DNA of 64,000 bases, taken from NCBI RefSeq assembly GCF_964199965.1, contig NZ_CAXMZT010000011.1, forward strand, positions 62,001 through 126,000, read 5' to 3'. The position numbers and the translations under genes were made by a program. Origin of the DNA: JAFIFT01 sp020051095 (lineage in GTDB: Bacteria; Pseudomonadota; Gammaproteobacteria; Legionellales; Legionellaceae). Below, in pieces: positions 45,011-54,508 of the stretch. The notes beneath the pieces are model-generated. The model saw only the letters and a list, made by a program, of their open reading frames with translations, made no database searches and had not been told where the DNA came from. How positions within the stretch are numbered: position 1 is the stretch's first letter; each line of letters opens with the position of its first letter.

Positions 45011-45351
45011 CGAATGTCACTAGTTTAACGGGGAATGGATTAAAAGATTGGTTAATACAACGTGTCACAGCGGTTTTTTTAGCCATTTATGCTTTATTCT
45101 TATTGGGCTTTATTTTAAGTCATCCACAACTTACGTATCAGCAATGGCTAACCTTGTTTTCTAACCCCATCATGAAGCTGGGGAGCATTCTATCTTTATT
45201 GGCGGTGTTATTGCATGCCTGGGTAGGATTATGGACAGTAACCACTGACTATATTAAACCAACGAGTTTAAGAATTATGGTACAGATGGTTATCCTTGGC
45301 GTTTTATTGCTCCTATTCACCTGGGGCATCATGATCTTATGGGGGCTATAA
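45004..45351 (+). CDS. sdhD: Succinate dehydrogenase membrane anchor subunit
   Basis: Second membrane anchor of complex II, forming heme and quinone sites with SdhC. The 115 residues have three hydrophobic helices, DWLIQRVTAVFLAIYALFLL at the start and the family heme-ligand region LLHAWVGLWTVTTDYIKP. It overlaps sdhC by seven bases and ends one base before sdhA. Confidence 0.94.
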   Translation: MVTNVTSLTGNGLKDWLIQRVTAVFLAIYALFLLGFILSHPQLTYQQWLTLFSNPIMKLGSILSLLAVLLHAWVGLWTVTTDYIKPTSLRIMVQMVILGVLLLLFTWGIMILWGL

Positions 45352-45352
45352 T

Positions 45353-47122
45353 ATGACAATTGCTCGAAACAAATTTGATGCGGTTATTGTAGGCGCTGGC
45401 GGCGCTGGCATGCGTGCGGCCTTACAACTGGCCCAGTCAGGAATGAAAGTCGCCCTCTTGTCAAAAGTTTTCCCAACGCGCTCTCACACTGTTTCCGCTC
45501 AAGGAGGAATCACAGCTGCGTTAGGAAATGCGGACGAAGATAATTGGCATTGGCACATGTACGACACTGTAAAAGGGGCGGATTATATTGGTGACCAAGA
45601 AGCCATTGAATATTTGTGTAAATCGGGTCCCGAAGTCGTCTATGAATTAGAGCATATGGGGCTACCCTTTTCGCGCATGGACAACGGCAAAATTTATCAA
45701 CGCCAATTCGGTGGGCAGTCCAAAAATTTTGGCGGGGATCAAGCTGCCAGAACATGTGCCGCCGCCGATAGGACCGGGCATGCCTTACTGCATACCTTAT
45801 ACCAGCAAAACATCAAAGCGAATGCTCATATTTTCAGCGAATGGTATGCCCTGGATATTGTCCAAACCAGCACAGGCCGCATTGCTGGTGTCACTGCGAT
45901 GAACATCGAAACAGGCGAAGTCGTTTTTTACCAAACGCGCGTATGTGTGTTTGCAACCGGTGGGGCCGGCCGAATTTATCAATCTACCACCAATGCCCAT
46001 ATTAATACCGGAGATGGCTTTGGCATGGCTTTACGTGCCGGTCTACCGCTTCAAGATATGGAAATGTGGCAATTCCATCCTACCGGGATTGCCGGAGCTG
46101 GAACACTAGTGACTGAAGGATGCCGGGGAGAAGGTGGTTACCTTATCAATAAAGACGGCGAACGCTTCATGGAGCGCTATGCTCCTCGGGTTAAGGATCT
46201 TGCATCTCGGGATGTGGTTGCCCGGTCAATGGCGTTAGAAATTCGCAACGGTCATGGTTTTGATCCGGACGGTGAAGATTATGTTAAATTGAAATTAGAT
46301 CACTTGGGATCTGATTTGATTAAGTCCCGTTTACCCGGTATTCGTGAACTATCCCTTAAATTTGCTGGCGTTGATCCCATCATAGAACCAATTCCAGTTG
46401 TACCTACCTGTCACTATTCGATGGGTGGCATTCCAACCAACATTCATGGGCAAGTAATCTCCCATAAAAAAGGTAAAGATCACGTGATTGAGGGACTGTA
46501 TGCTGTCGGTGAATGCGCTTGTGTTTCGGTTCATGGGGCGAATAGGTTAGGCGGTAACTCCTTACTTGACTTAGTGGTGTTTGGCAGAGCAGCTGGCATG
46601 CACATTGAAGAGCTATGGTTATCGAATCAATTGCCTGAAATGCCTTATGTTTCCGATGATGATATCGATGCTGGTTTAGCCCGCTACCAACGATGGGAAA
46701 CCAATAAAGATGGTGAAAACCCAGCTGACATTCGCAAAGAGATGCAGCGCGTCATGCAAGAGGATTTTGGCGTATTCCGTACAGGGGAAGTTATGTCAAA
46801 AGGCCTACACCGGCTGGAAGAATTAAGAAGCAGGCTGCTCACTGCTTCCATTAGCGATAAGAGCCACATTTTTAATACCGAGCGTCTCGTGGCTTTAGAG
46901 TTGGATAACCTGATGGCAACTGCCTGCGCAACTGCCCAATCGGCGTTAGCAAGAACGGAGAGTCGTGGCGCCCATAGCCGAGAAGATTATCCGGACCGAA
47001 ATGACGAAGAATGGATAAAACATACGCTCTACTTTGAAGAAAACCATAAAATTGATTATCGCCCCGTCAATGTCACACCAAAGTATGTTAAACCGTTCGA
47101 GCCCAAAGTACGGGTTTATTAA
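45353..47122 (+). CDS. sdhA: Succinate dehydrogenase flavoprotein subunit
   Basis: Oxidises succinate to fumarate with covalently bound FAD. The 589 residues include the N-terminal dinucleotide site VIVGAGGAGMRAAL, the FAD-linking His in TRSHTVSAQGGI, the substrate loop HPTGIAGAGTLVTEGCRGEGG and catalytic Arg regions, plus GECACVSVHGANRLGGNSLLDL. The C terminus PKYVKPFEPKVRVY is typical. GGGG just before the start serves as ribosome site. Confidence 0.98.
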   Translation: MTIARNKFDAVIVGAGGAGMRAALQLAQSGMKVALLSKVFPTRSHTVSAQGGITAALGNADEDNWHWHMYDTVKGADYIGDQEAIEYLCKSGPEVVYELEHMGLPFSRMDNGKIYQRQFGGQSKNFGGDQAARTCAAADRTGHALLHTLYQQNIKANAHIFSEWYALDIVQTSTGRIAGVTAMNIETGEVVFYQTRVCVFATGGAGRIYQSTTNAHINTGDGFGMALRAGLPLQDMEMWQFHPTGIAGAGTLVTEGCRGEGGYLINKDGERFMERYAPRVKDLASRDVVARSMALEIRNGHGFDPDGEDYVKLKLDHLGSDLIKSRLPGIRELSLKFAGVDPIIEPIPVVPTCHYSMGGIPTNIHGQVISHKKGKDHVIEGLYAVGECACVSVHGANRLGGNSLLDLVVFGRAAGMHIEELWLSNQLPEMPYVSDDDIDAGLARYQRWETNKDGENPADIRKEMQRVMQEDFGVFRTGEVMSKGLHRLEELRSRLLTASISDKSHIFNTERLVALELDNLMATACATAQSALARTESRGAHSREDYPDRNDEEWIKHTLYFEENHKIDYRPVNVTPKYVKPFEPKVRVY

Positions 47123-47134
47123 AGAGGAAAGATA

Positions 47135-47857
47135 ATGGCAGATAAAAGAACGATTTACTTTTCGATTTATCGATACAATCCTGAAACAGATGATGCACCT
47201 TATATGCAGGAATATACCATCGAAATTCCTCAAAAAGGGGATCCGATGGTTTTAACCTTATTAGAAAGGCTCAAAGCAGAGCAAGACCAAAGCCTATCGT
47301 TCCGACGCTCATGTCGTGAAGGTGTATGCGGCTCTGATGGGATGAATATTAATGGCAAAAACGGCTTAGCTTGCATCACCTCTTTATCGCAACTAAAAGC
47401 GGCAAAAATCGTCATTCGCCCCTTACCCGGCTTTCCAGTCGTCCGAGATCTGGTGGTCGATATGACCCAATTTTACCAACAATATGAAAGAATTGAGCCT
47501 TATTTGCAAAACAATCAAGTTGCGCCTGCCCAAGAGCGATTACAATCGCCAGAAGATAGAGCAAAACTGGATGGTTTATATGAATGTATTTTATGTGCCT
47601 GTTGCACAAGCTCCTGCCCCTCTTTCTGGTGGAATCCTGACAAATTTGTTGGTCCCGCTGGTCTGCTTCAAGCGAGACGTTTTTTAGCCGATAGTCGGGA
47701 TACAGCAACGCAACATCGTTTAGATAAGTTACAGGACCCGTTCAGCGTTTTTCGCTGCCGTTCGATTATGAACTGCGTGAACGTTTGCCCCAAAGGACTG
47801 AATCCAACAAAAGCAATTGCGGAAATAAGAACGCAAATGCTTCGTGAGGAAACTTAA
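47135..47857 (+). CDS. sdhB: Succinate dehydrogenase iron-sulfur subunit
   Basis: Carries the three Fe-S clusters linking FAD to quinone. The 240 residues show the [2Fe-2S] block FRRSCREGVCGSDGMNINGKNGLAC, then CILCACCTSSCPSFWWNP and CRSIMNCVNVCPKGLNP for the [4Fe-4S] and [3Fe-4S] clusters. AGAGGAAAG precedes the ATG. Last gene of sdhCDAB; sucA follows after about 190 bases. Confidence 0.98.
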   Translation: MADKRTIYFSIYRYNPETDDAPYMQEYTIEIPQKGDPMVLTLLERLKAEQDQSLSFRRSCREGVCGSDGMNINGKNGLACITSLSQLKAAKIVIRPLPGFPVVRDLVVDMTQFYQQYERIEPYLQNNQVAPAQERLQSPEDRAKLDGLYECILCACCTSSCPSFWWNPDKFVGPAGLLQARRFLADSRDTATQHRLDKLQDPFSVFRCRSIMNCVNVCPKGLNPTKAIAEIRTQMLREET

Positions 47858-47991
47858 TTTAGCCTCACCAGTCACTTCCTCCCCATTCATTTTCTCCCTA
47901 GACAGGGTGAGAAGAAGCCCAACGGGCGAATAAGGGGGTGTTGATTTGAGGTTATTTTTTTATGTGTAGCATAATGTGTTTGTAGTGCTTA

Positions 47992-47997
47992 TATAAT
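47992..47997 (+). promoter_or_regulatory. -10 box of candidate sucA promoter
   Basis: A perfect TATAAT about 50 bases before the sucA ATG in the sdhB-sucA gap. No good -35 lies 16-18 bases upstream. The same gap has a small GCCC-AAC-GGGC hairpin near 47917. sucAB may be read both from sdh and from here. Confidence 0.4.
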
Positions 47998-48045
47998 CAG
48001 TGCTGTCTTTGAGATAAGTCAAAGGCAGTTTATTTGGAGAAGTCA

Positions 48046-50868
48046 ATGAGCGAAGGTGATCTTGAAAAACAGTGGGCAGAAGCTTACCTGTCTGGTGGAA
48101 ACATGGCATACGTGGATGGGTTATATGAAGATTATCTTGCCGATCCAAACAGTGTTTCGGAAGCATGGCGAGATACCTTTGACCGTCTACCCAAGCGTGA
48201 TGGCATTGCCCAAGACACAGCGCATAGACCCATACGAGATCAGTTTCTTAAACAAGCGCAAATGCCCAAATATTTTGCAGCGCCTGCCGGTGACGGTGTT
48301 AAACAGTATCGTGTCACCCAGCTGTTAAATGCTTACCGCGCCCATGGACATCACAAAGCAACCTTAGATCCCCTTGGGACAGCCAAACGCCACGATATTC
48401 CCAGTCTCGAGTTAGCTTATCATGACTTGAGTGACGCAGACCTATCCGCCCCTTTTATTGGGGGACGTAACTTTTCTAGCAGCCCAATGCCTTTAAAGGA
48501 CATTATCCAAGCATTGAAAGAAACCTATTGCGGCAGTATTGGTATCGAGTATATGCATATTGCCAATATCGAAGAGCGCGATTGGCTGCAAACCAAAATG
48601 GAAGGTGTTCGTGGTAAGCCAACCTTTACCAATGAAGAAAAAGTAAGCATTCTCAAATCACTCATCGAAGCCGATGGCTTAGAACGTTATCTTGGCACGC
48701 GTTACGTTGGCCAAAAGCGCTTCTCCCTTGAAGGAGGCGATGCGTTGATCCCCATGCTCAAACAAATGATTGAGCAAGCAGGTCAAGATAAGGTGAATGA
48801 AGTGGTTATGGGGATGGCTCATCGCGGTCGTTTAAATGTTTTAGTGAATGTTCTTGGGAAAGAGCCCAACGCCCTTTTTGAAGAATTCGAAGGCAAAGTG
48901 CATACAGATATTAGTGGTGATGTGAAATACCATAAGGGTTACTCCTCGGATATCAAAACAAAATCAGGACAAATCCTTCATATTGCTTTAGCGTTTAACC
49001 CTTCCCACCTTGAGATCATAGGCCCAGTCATTGAAGGATCAACTCGGTCTAGACAAAGACGGCGAAACGACCTCATCGAAAAGAGAAAAGTTGTTCCAAT
49101 CATCATCCATGGCGATGCTGCATTTTCTGGGCAAGGGGTTGTCATGGAAACATTCAACTTCTCACAAGCAAGAGGCTATTGCACGGGGGGTACGGTTCAT
49201 ATTGTCATTAATAACCAAATTGGCTTCACCACCAGCAATCCGTTAGATTCCCGCTCCACATTATATTGCACCGATGTGGCTAAAATGGTCCAAGCCCCCG
49301 TGATTCATGTCAACGGTGAAGATCCTGAAGCGGCCGTTTTTGCAATTCGGTTAGCGTTTGAATACCGCATGAAATTTAAGAAAGACGTGGTGTTAGATTT
49401 AGTATGCTATCGCCGTCATGGCCATAACGAGGCCGATGAGCCGTTCGTGACGCAACCGGTCATGTATGCCAAAATAAAACAAATGAAGCCGCTCAAAGAT
49501 TACTACTCGACAAAATTAATCGAGCAATCCGTGATTGATAAAAAAACCTATGATGGCATGAATGATTATTATCGCGATTGCCTTGATACGGGCAAAGCCG
49601 TTGTTGAATTGGTCACAGAGCCTTATAAGGATCAAATTTCTATCGATTGGGAACCCTATTTTAAAGGCAAATGGACGGATAAAGCAGATACGGCCATTTC
49701 CAAAGAAAAAGTGGCTGCCCTATCCAAAACACTCATGAATTTGCCTGATGATTTTACGCTTCATCCTGTGGTTAAAAAAATACTCGATGACCGTCAGCAA
49801 ATGTCTGCCGGCAAACTCGATATGAACTGGGGATTCGCTGAAATCATGGCCTATGCCTCCTTGCTTGACGAAGGTTTCGGCGTAAGGCTATCTGGCCAAG
49901 ATAGTGGACGGGGCACTTTTGCCCACCGGCATGCGGTTTTACATGACCAGAAAACCGGCGAAGACTTTATTCCGCTCAGTGCTTGCGCTACGAACCCAGT
50001 GAGGCCGTTTCTTGTCATCGATTCTGTTTTATCCGAAGAAGCCGTGCTCGCTTTTGAGTATGGGTATGCTTCTTCTGAGCCTCATTCCCTCGTGATATGG
50101 GAAGCACAGTTTGGTGATTTTGCCAATGGAGCTCAAGTGGTGATTGACCAATTTATCAGTTCGGGTGAGCAGAAATGGAATCGCCTTTGTGGCTTAGTCA
50201 TGTTGCTACCTCATGGTTACGAAGGCCAAGGCCCTGAGCACTCTTCGGCGCGTCTTGAGCGATATATGCAACTATGTGCACAGCAAAACATGCAAGTATG
50301 CACACCCACTACACCCGCACAGATTTTCCACCTGTTAAGACGCCAAATTATTCGTGACTACCGCAAGCCCTTGATTATCATGTCCCCCAAAAGCTTGCTT
50401 AGACACAAATTAGCCACCTCCCCAATCAGTGAATTAACCAACGGTGAATTCCACAATGTTATACCAGAAATTGACAAACTAGAGGTGAAAAAAGTACGAA
50501 CTGTGGTATTATGTTGCGGCAAGGTCTATTATGACTTATTGCAAAAACGAAGAGATGAGTCGCTTGAGCATGTTGCCATCATTCGTATTGAGCAACTCTA
50601 TCCCTTCCCGAAAGCGGATTTAAAGAAGGAGCTCGCAAAGTACGAGCATGCAAGCGATATTGTGTGGTGTCAAGAAGAACCTAAAAATCAAGGGGTTTGG
50701 TTCTCATCACAGCATAATATAATAGATTGCCTTAGCGAAACACAAACCTTGCGTTATGCAGGCAGAGGATTTGCGGCAGCACCAGCAGTTGGTAGCCCAA
50801 TTTTGCATGCCAAACAACAGCAAGCGCTAGTTCATGAAGCGTTGACGGGCAAAAAGAATAATGTTTAA
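48046..50868 (+). CDS. sucA: 2-oxoglutarate dehydrogenase E1 component
   Basis: Thiamine-diphosphate-dependent decarboxylase of the 2-oxoglutarate dehydrogenase complex. The ATG at 48046 is preferred, with GGAGA before it; a TTG four codons upstream lies inside that ribosome site. The 940 residues begin with the E2-binding helix (GDLEKQWAEAYLSGG) and include GMAHRGRLNVLVNVLGK, the ThDP/Mg region HGDAAFSGQGVVMETFN with NNQIGFTTSNP, and RHGHNEADEP. Normal length. Confidence 0.97.
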   Translation: MSEGDLEKQWAEAYLSGGNMAYVDGLYEDYLADPNSVSEAWRDTFDRLPKRDGIAQDTAHRPIRDQFLKQAQMPKYFAAPAGDGVKQYRVTQLLNAYRAHGHHKATLDPLGTAKRHDIPSLELAYHDLSDADLSAPFIGGRNFSSSPMPLKDIIQALKETYCGSIGIEYMHIANIEERDWLQTKMEGVRGKPTFTNEEKVSILKSLIEADGLERYLGTRYVGQKRFSLEGGDALIPMLKQMIEQAGQDKVNEVVMGMAHRGRLNVLVNVLGKEPNALFEEFEGKVHTDISGDVKYHKGYSSDIKTKSGQILHIALAFNPSHLEIIGPVIEGSTRSRQRRRNDLIEKRKVVPIIIHGDAAFSGQGVVMETFNFSQARGYCTGGTVHIVINNQIGFTTSNPLDSRSTLYCTDVAKMVQAPVIHVNGEDPEAAVFAIRLAFEYRMKFKKDVVLDLVCYRRHGHNEADEPFVTQPVMYAKIKQMKPLKDYYSTKLIEQSVIDKKTYDGMNDYYRDCLDTGKAVVELVTEPYKDQISIDWEPYFKGKWTDKADTAISKEKVAALSKTLMNLPDDFTLHPVVKKILDDRQQMSAGKLDMNWGFAEIMAYASLLDEGFGVRLSGQDSGRGTFAHRHAVLHDQKTGEDFIPLSACATNPVRPFLVIDSVLSEEAVLAFEYGYASSEPHSLVIWEAQFGDFANGAQVVIDQFISSGEQKWNRLCGLVMLLPHGYEGQGPEHSSARLERYMQLCAQQNMQVCTPTTPAQIFHLLRRQIIRDYRKPLIIMSPKSLLRHKLATSPISELTNGEFHNVIPEIDKLEVKKVRTVVLCCGKVYYDLLQKRRDESLEHVAIIRIEQLYPFPKADLKKELAKYEHASDIVWCQEEPKNQGVWFSSQHNIIDCLSETQTLRYAGRGFAAAPAVGSPILHAKQQQALVHEALTGKKNNV

Positions 50869-50898
50869 CATCCTATTTTAACAACACAAGGTATCGAC

Positions 50899-52101
50899 AT
50901 GTCCACAGTAGTCAAAGTACCCACCCTACCCGAATCTGTTGCAGATGCGACGATTGCAGCCTGGCATAAAAAGGTTGGAGATGCGGTCACACGTGATGAA
51001 AATATTCTCGACCTAGAAACAGATAAAGTTGTGTTAGAGGTTCCAGCACCGGTTGATGGCATCATTAAACAACTCCATTTTGTCGAAGGGGATACCGTTG
51101 AAGCCGGTCAGATCTTAGCAGATATCGAAGAAGGCGCAGTTCAAGCAGCCCCTGAAACCAAAGCTGAGCCTGCTGCGGCTGAAACAGCGAAAGCAGAGAC
51201 AGTTAAGGAATCGACGACTGGCGACGACAAGACAACTGGCCCTGCTGTTCGACGGTTACTTGCAGAACACGACCTAAATGCCAATCAAATTAAAGGCACC
51301 GGTAAAGATGGCCGTGTCACTAAAGAAGACGTGCAAAATTACCTCGATGTGAAGAAACAAACACCTTCCATCGAAAGGCCAACCGCACCGCTTGCGGGTG
51401 CGCGGGAAGAAAAACGTGTACCCATGTCTCGATTGCGGGCAAAAGTAGCTGAACGCCTGCTAGCTGCGCAACATAACGCGGCCATGTTAACCACATTTAA
51501 CGAAGTGAACTTGCAGAGTGTGATGGATTTACGCTCAAAATACAAAGACCTATTTGAGAAAAAGCACGGTGTTAAAATAGGGTTTATGTCCTTTTTCACC
51601 AAAGCAGTGGTTGAGTCATTGAAGCGATTCCCCGCTGTTAACGCATCAATCGATGATCAAGACATTGTCTACCATGGCTACTTCGATATTGGTATTGCCG
51701 TTTCAACCGATAGAGGTCTGGTCGTTCCGGTGGTTCGCGATGCCGACCAAAAAAGTTTGGCTGATATTGAAATTGACATCGCTGATTATGCGAATCGCGC
51801 ACGCTCTGGTAAATTAACAATGGAAGAAATGCAAGGAGGAACCTTCACCATCACCAATGGTGGTGTGTTTGGATCCTTATTAGCAACACCCATTATTAAC
51901 CCACCCCAGACCGGTATCCTAGGGATGCACAAAATAGAACAACGCCCCGTTGTTGAGAATGGCGAGATCGTCATTCGTCCAATGATGTATGTGGCGTTAT
52001 CTTACGATCACCGTTTGATCGACGGCAAGGAGTCCGTACAGTTTTTGGTTAGCGTGAAAGAACTACTCGAAGATCCTTCACGACTCTTGCTCAATGTGTA
52101 A
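50899..52101 (+). CDS. sucB: 2-oxoglutarate dehydrogenase E2, dihydrolipoyl succinyltransferase
   Basis: Core acyltransferase of the same complex. The 400 residues contain one lipoyl domain with the modified Lys in DLETDKVVLEVPAP (about residue 43). An Ala/Glu-rich linker, the peripheral subunit-binding domain (AVRRLLAEHDLNANQIKGTG) and the catalytic domain follow; the domain ends with YDHRLIDGKESVQFL, where the His and Asp act in transfer. No lpd (E3) gene follows. A terminator separates it from sucC. Confidence 0.97.
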   Translation: MSTVVKVPTLPESVADATIAAWHKKVGDAVTRDENILDLETDKVVLEVPAPVDGIIKQLHFVEGDTVEAGQILADIEEGAVQAAPETKAEPAAAETAKAETVKESTTGDDKTTGPAVRRLLAEHDLNANQIKGTGKDGRVTKEDVQNYLDVKKQTPSIERPTAPLAGAREEKRVPMSRLRAKVAERLLAAQHNAAMLTTFNEVNLQSVMDLRSKYKDLFEKKHGVKIGFMSFFTKAVVESLKRFPAVNASIDDQDIVYHGYFDIGIAVSTDRGLVVPVVRDADQKSLADIEIDIADYANRARSGKLTMEEMQGGTFTITNGGVFGSLLATPIINPPQTGILGMHKIEQRPVVENGEIVIRPMMYVALSYDHRLIDGKESVQFLVSVKELLEDPSRLLLNV

Positions 52102-52116
52102 CGATAAATTTTCCAT

Positions 52117-52143
52117 ATGCCCCGAATGGGGCATTTGTTTTTT
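52117..52143 (+). terminator. Intrinsic terminator between sucB and sucC
   Basis: ATGCCCC-GAAT-GGGGCAT followed by TTTGTTTTTT is a textbook terminator 16 bases after the sucB stop. It ends only about 13 bases before the sucC ATG, so sucC must depend on read-through or on a start inside or before the hairpin. Confidence 0.85.
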
Positions 52144-52156
52144 ATAAGGTAACATC

Positions 52157-53320
52157 ATGAATTTACATGAATATCAAGCAAAAGAACTATTCGCAAGTTA
52201 TGGCTTGCCAACGCCTCTTGGCGAAGTGGCTTACAACGCTGAAGATGCGTTACAAGTTGTTAATAAATTAAGCACGGCCAAATGGGTTGTCAAAGCACAA
52301 GTCCATGCAGGTGGTCGAGGGAAAGCTGGCGGCGTCAAAATTGTTAACAATAAAGAGGAACTCGCCAATGCTGTGCGGTCATTGATTGGCACTCGGCTTG
52401 TCACCTATCAAACAGACGAACATGGTCAACCCGTGAATGCTGTCTTAATTGAAGAAACATGCGATATCGAGCGTGAATTATACCTCGGTGCCGTCATCGA
52501 CCGCGCTAGCCAGCGTGTCGTTATCATGGCATCCACGGAAGGTGGGGTTGAAATTGAAAAAGTGGCTGAAGAAACCCCTGAAAAAATCATCCGCATCATC
52601 GTGGATCCCTTAGTCGGTGTCATGCCTTATCAATGCCGTGATACCGCATTTCAATTAGGGTTAAGTGGCGAGCAAATCAAACAATTTACAAAGTTGATGA
52701 TAGGCCTTGGCAAAATGTTTAAAGAGTGTGACTTAAGCTTGCTTGAAGTCAATCCTCTAGTTGTCACTAAAAAGGGCGACCTATTATGTCTGGATGGCAA
52801 AGTGAACATTGATTCGAATGCCTTATATCGCCAATCAAAATTAAAAGAGAAACGTGACGTCACCCAGGAAGATGAAAGAGAGCATCGAGCCAGTGAATGG
52901 GATTTAAACTACATTCCCTTAGATGGCACCATCGGCTGCATGGTCAATGGCGCTGGGTTAGCGATGGCTACCATGGACGTGATTAAATTACACGGTGGCG
53001 AGCCAGCAAACTTTTTAGATGTGGGTGGTGGCGCGACCAAAGAACGGGTTAGTGAAGCGTTAAAAATCATCCTCTCCGATGAAAATGTTAAAGGCATTTT
53101 GGTTAACATTTTCGGCGGGATTGTTCGCTGTGATTTGATTGCAGAAGGGATTCTCTCAGCGGTTGAAGAAGTCCATGTCAAGGTGCCTGTGGTTGTTCGC
53201 TTAGAAGGGAATAATGCCCAAAAGGGTGCTGACATGCTAAATGCTAGCAGCTTAAATGTAATCGCAGCAACCAGTTTAACGGACGCAGCAAAGAAAATCG
53301 TTGCCGAAGTTGCTGCTTGA
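52157..53320 (+). CDS. sucC: Succinyl-CoA synthetase beta subunit
   Basis: ADP/GDP-grasp subunit making ATP or GTP from succinyl-CoA. The 387 residues, almost the E. coli length, start MNLHEYQAKELFASYGLPTP and show KAQVHAGGRGKAGGVK (nucleotide-binding Gly-rich loop), LEVNPLVV and the C-terminal VNIFGGIVRCDLIAEGI. A GGT-rich ribosome site follows the terminator closely. sucD lies 47 bases downstream. Confidence 0.98.
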   Translation: MNLHEYQAKELFASYGLPTPLGEVAYNAEDALQVVNKLSTAKWVVKAQVHAGGRGKAGGVKIVNNKEELANAVRSLIGTRLVTYQTDEHGQPVNAVLIEETCDIERELYLGAVIDRASQRVVIMASTEGGVEIEKVAEETPEKIIRIIVDPLVGVMPYQCRDTAFQLGLSGEQIKQFTKLMIGLGKMFKECDLSLLEVNPLVVTKKGDLLCLDGKVNIDSNALYRQSKLKEKRDVTQEDEREHRASEWDLNYIPLDGTIGCMVNGAGLAMATMDVIKLHGGEPANFLDVGGGATKERVSEALKIILSDENVKGILVNIFGGIVRCDLIAEGILSAVEEVHVKVPVVVRLEGNNAQKGADMLNASSLNVIAATSLTDAAKKIVAEVAA

Positions 53321-53367
53321 TTGAGCGAATAATTTGATCCGCATTAACCTAATTGAGGTTTTAAACG

Positions 53368-54243
53368 ATGAGTGTATTAGTTAATAAAGAAACAAAAGTC
53401 CTATGCCAAGGTTTTACGGGAAAGCAAGGGACATTTCATTCAGAACAAGCTATCGAATATGGTACCAAGATGGTCGGTGGAGTTACACCCGGCAAAGGTG
53501 GGCAAAAACACCTAGGGCTTCCTGTTTTTAATACAATGAGAGAAGCTGTTGAAGCAACTGGCGCCACAGCCTCTGTCATCTATGTGCCTGCTGCGTTTTG
53601 CAAGGACTCAATTTTAGAAGCAGCCGATGCAGGCATTGAGTTGATCGTGTGTATCACTGAAGGTGTTCCAGTATTAGATATGCTCGATGTCAAAGTCTAT
53701 CTCGATAATAACTGCGACGCCCGCTTAATCGGGCCCAATTGCCCGGGTGTTATCACCCCTGGTGAATGTAAAATTGGCATCATGCCGGGTTCTATTCATT
53801 TACCTGGTAAAGTCGGGATTGTATCTCGTTCCGGCACACTAACTTATGAAGCAGTGAAACAAACCACCGATGCAGGCTTTGGCCAAAGTACGTGTATCGG
53901 AATTGGTGGTGATCCCATTCCTGGGACAAGCTTCATTGATGCGTTAGCGCTATTTCAACAAGATGAGCAAACTGAAGCAATTATTATGGTGGGTGAAATC
54001 GGTGGTACGGCAGAAGAAGAAGCCGCTGAATTCATTGCGCATCATGTCTCGAAACCTGTGGTTTCCTATATTGCAGGGGTCACAGCACCCGCTGGTAAGC
54101 GAATGGGCCATGCAGGGGCGATTATTTCTGGCGGAAAAGGAACAGCTAAAGAAAAATTTGCAGCCCTGGAAAAAGCGGGTGTAAGAACAGTGCGTTCGCC
54201 TGCTGATTTAGGTAGTGCAATCCAAGAAGTAACGGGTTGGTAA
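53368..54243 (+). CDS. sucD: Succinyl-CoA synthetase alpha subunit
   Basis: CoA-binding subunit bearing the phosphohistidine intermediate. The 291 residues show the Rossmann segment CQGFTGKQGTFHSEQAIEYG, GPNCPGVITPGECKIGIMPG, and the active-site His in GHAGAIISGGKGTA near residue 248. GAGG lies before the ATG. Final gene of the sdh-suc block; a REP-like hairpin follows. Confidence 0.98.
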   Translation: MSVLVNKETKVLCQGFTGKQGTFHSEQAIEYGTKMVGGVTPGKGGQKHLGLPVFNTMREAVEATGATASVIYVPAAFCKDSILEAADAGIELIVCITEGVPVLDMLDVKVYLDNNCDARLIGPNCPGVITPGECKIGIMPGSIHLPGKVGIVSRSGTLTYEAVKQTTDAGFGQSTCIGIGGDPIPGTSFIDALALFQQDEQTEAIIMVGEIGGTAEEEAAEFIAHHVSKPVVSYIAGVTAPAGKRMGHAGAIISGGKGTAKEKFAALEKAGVRTVRSPADLGSAIQEVTGW

Positions 54244-54266
54244 CCAGACATTGACTCGATGATTTC

Positions 54267-54298
54267 CCCGTATTACGGCTGCGCCTAATACGGGCTAC
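54267..54298 (-). repeat. REP-like palindromic element after sucD
   Basis: On the minus strand GTAG is immediately followed by CCCGTATTA, an inner GGC/GCC stem and TAATACGGG: a GTAG foot plus an imperfect palindrome, the form of REP sequences associated with RAYT (TnpA-REP) transposases. 24 bases beyond the sucD stop; may also stop or stabilise the transcript. A second, looser candidate lies at 41849-41873. Confidence 0.7.
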
Positions 54299-54508
54299 CT
54301 TCCCTGCCTCCGCCTTATCTCTGAGATTTACAGAATTTTTACTTTTTCATGATGTTTTTTTTATATCGAATATGGCTATTTTTGGTACAATAAAAATTGT
54401 AGCATTGATTGATCACAGCGATTTTTCCTAAATCCTTTTGTATCACATTAATTCAGCCCTGGGAGGGAACGCCCCTATTTGATAACAACGATGTCTCGGA
54501 GATGTATC

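Noticed and set aside
52651..53235. Minus-strand ORFs opposite sucC
   Set aside because: Shadows of a conserved gene with no supporting start signals.
54479..54508. TTG start giving a ten-residue longer acidic orphan protein
   Set aside because: No ribosome site before the TTG, whereas GGAG lies correctly before the ATG at 54509.
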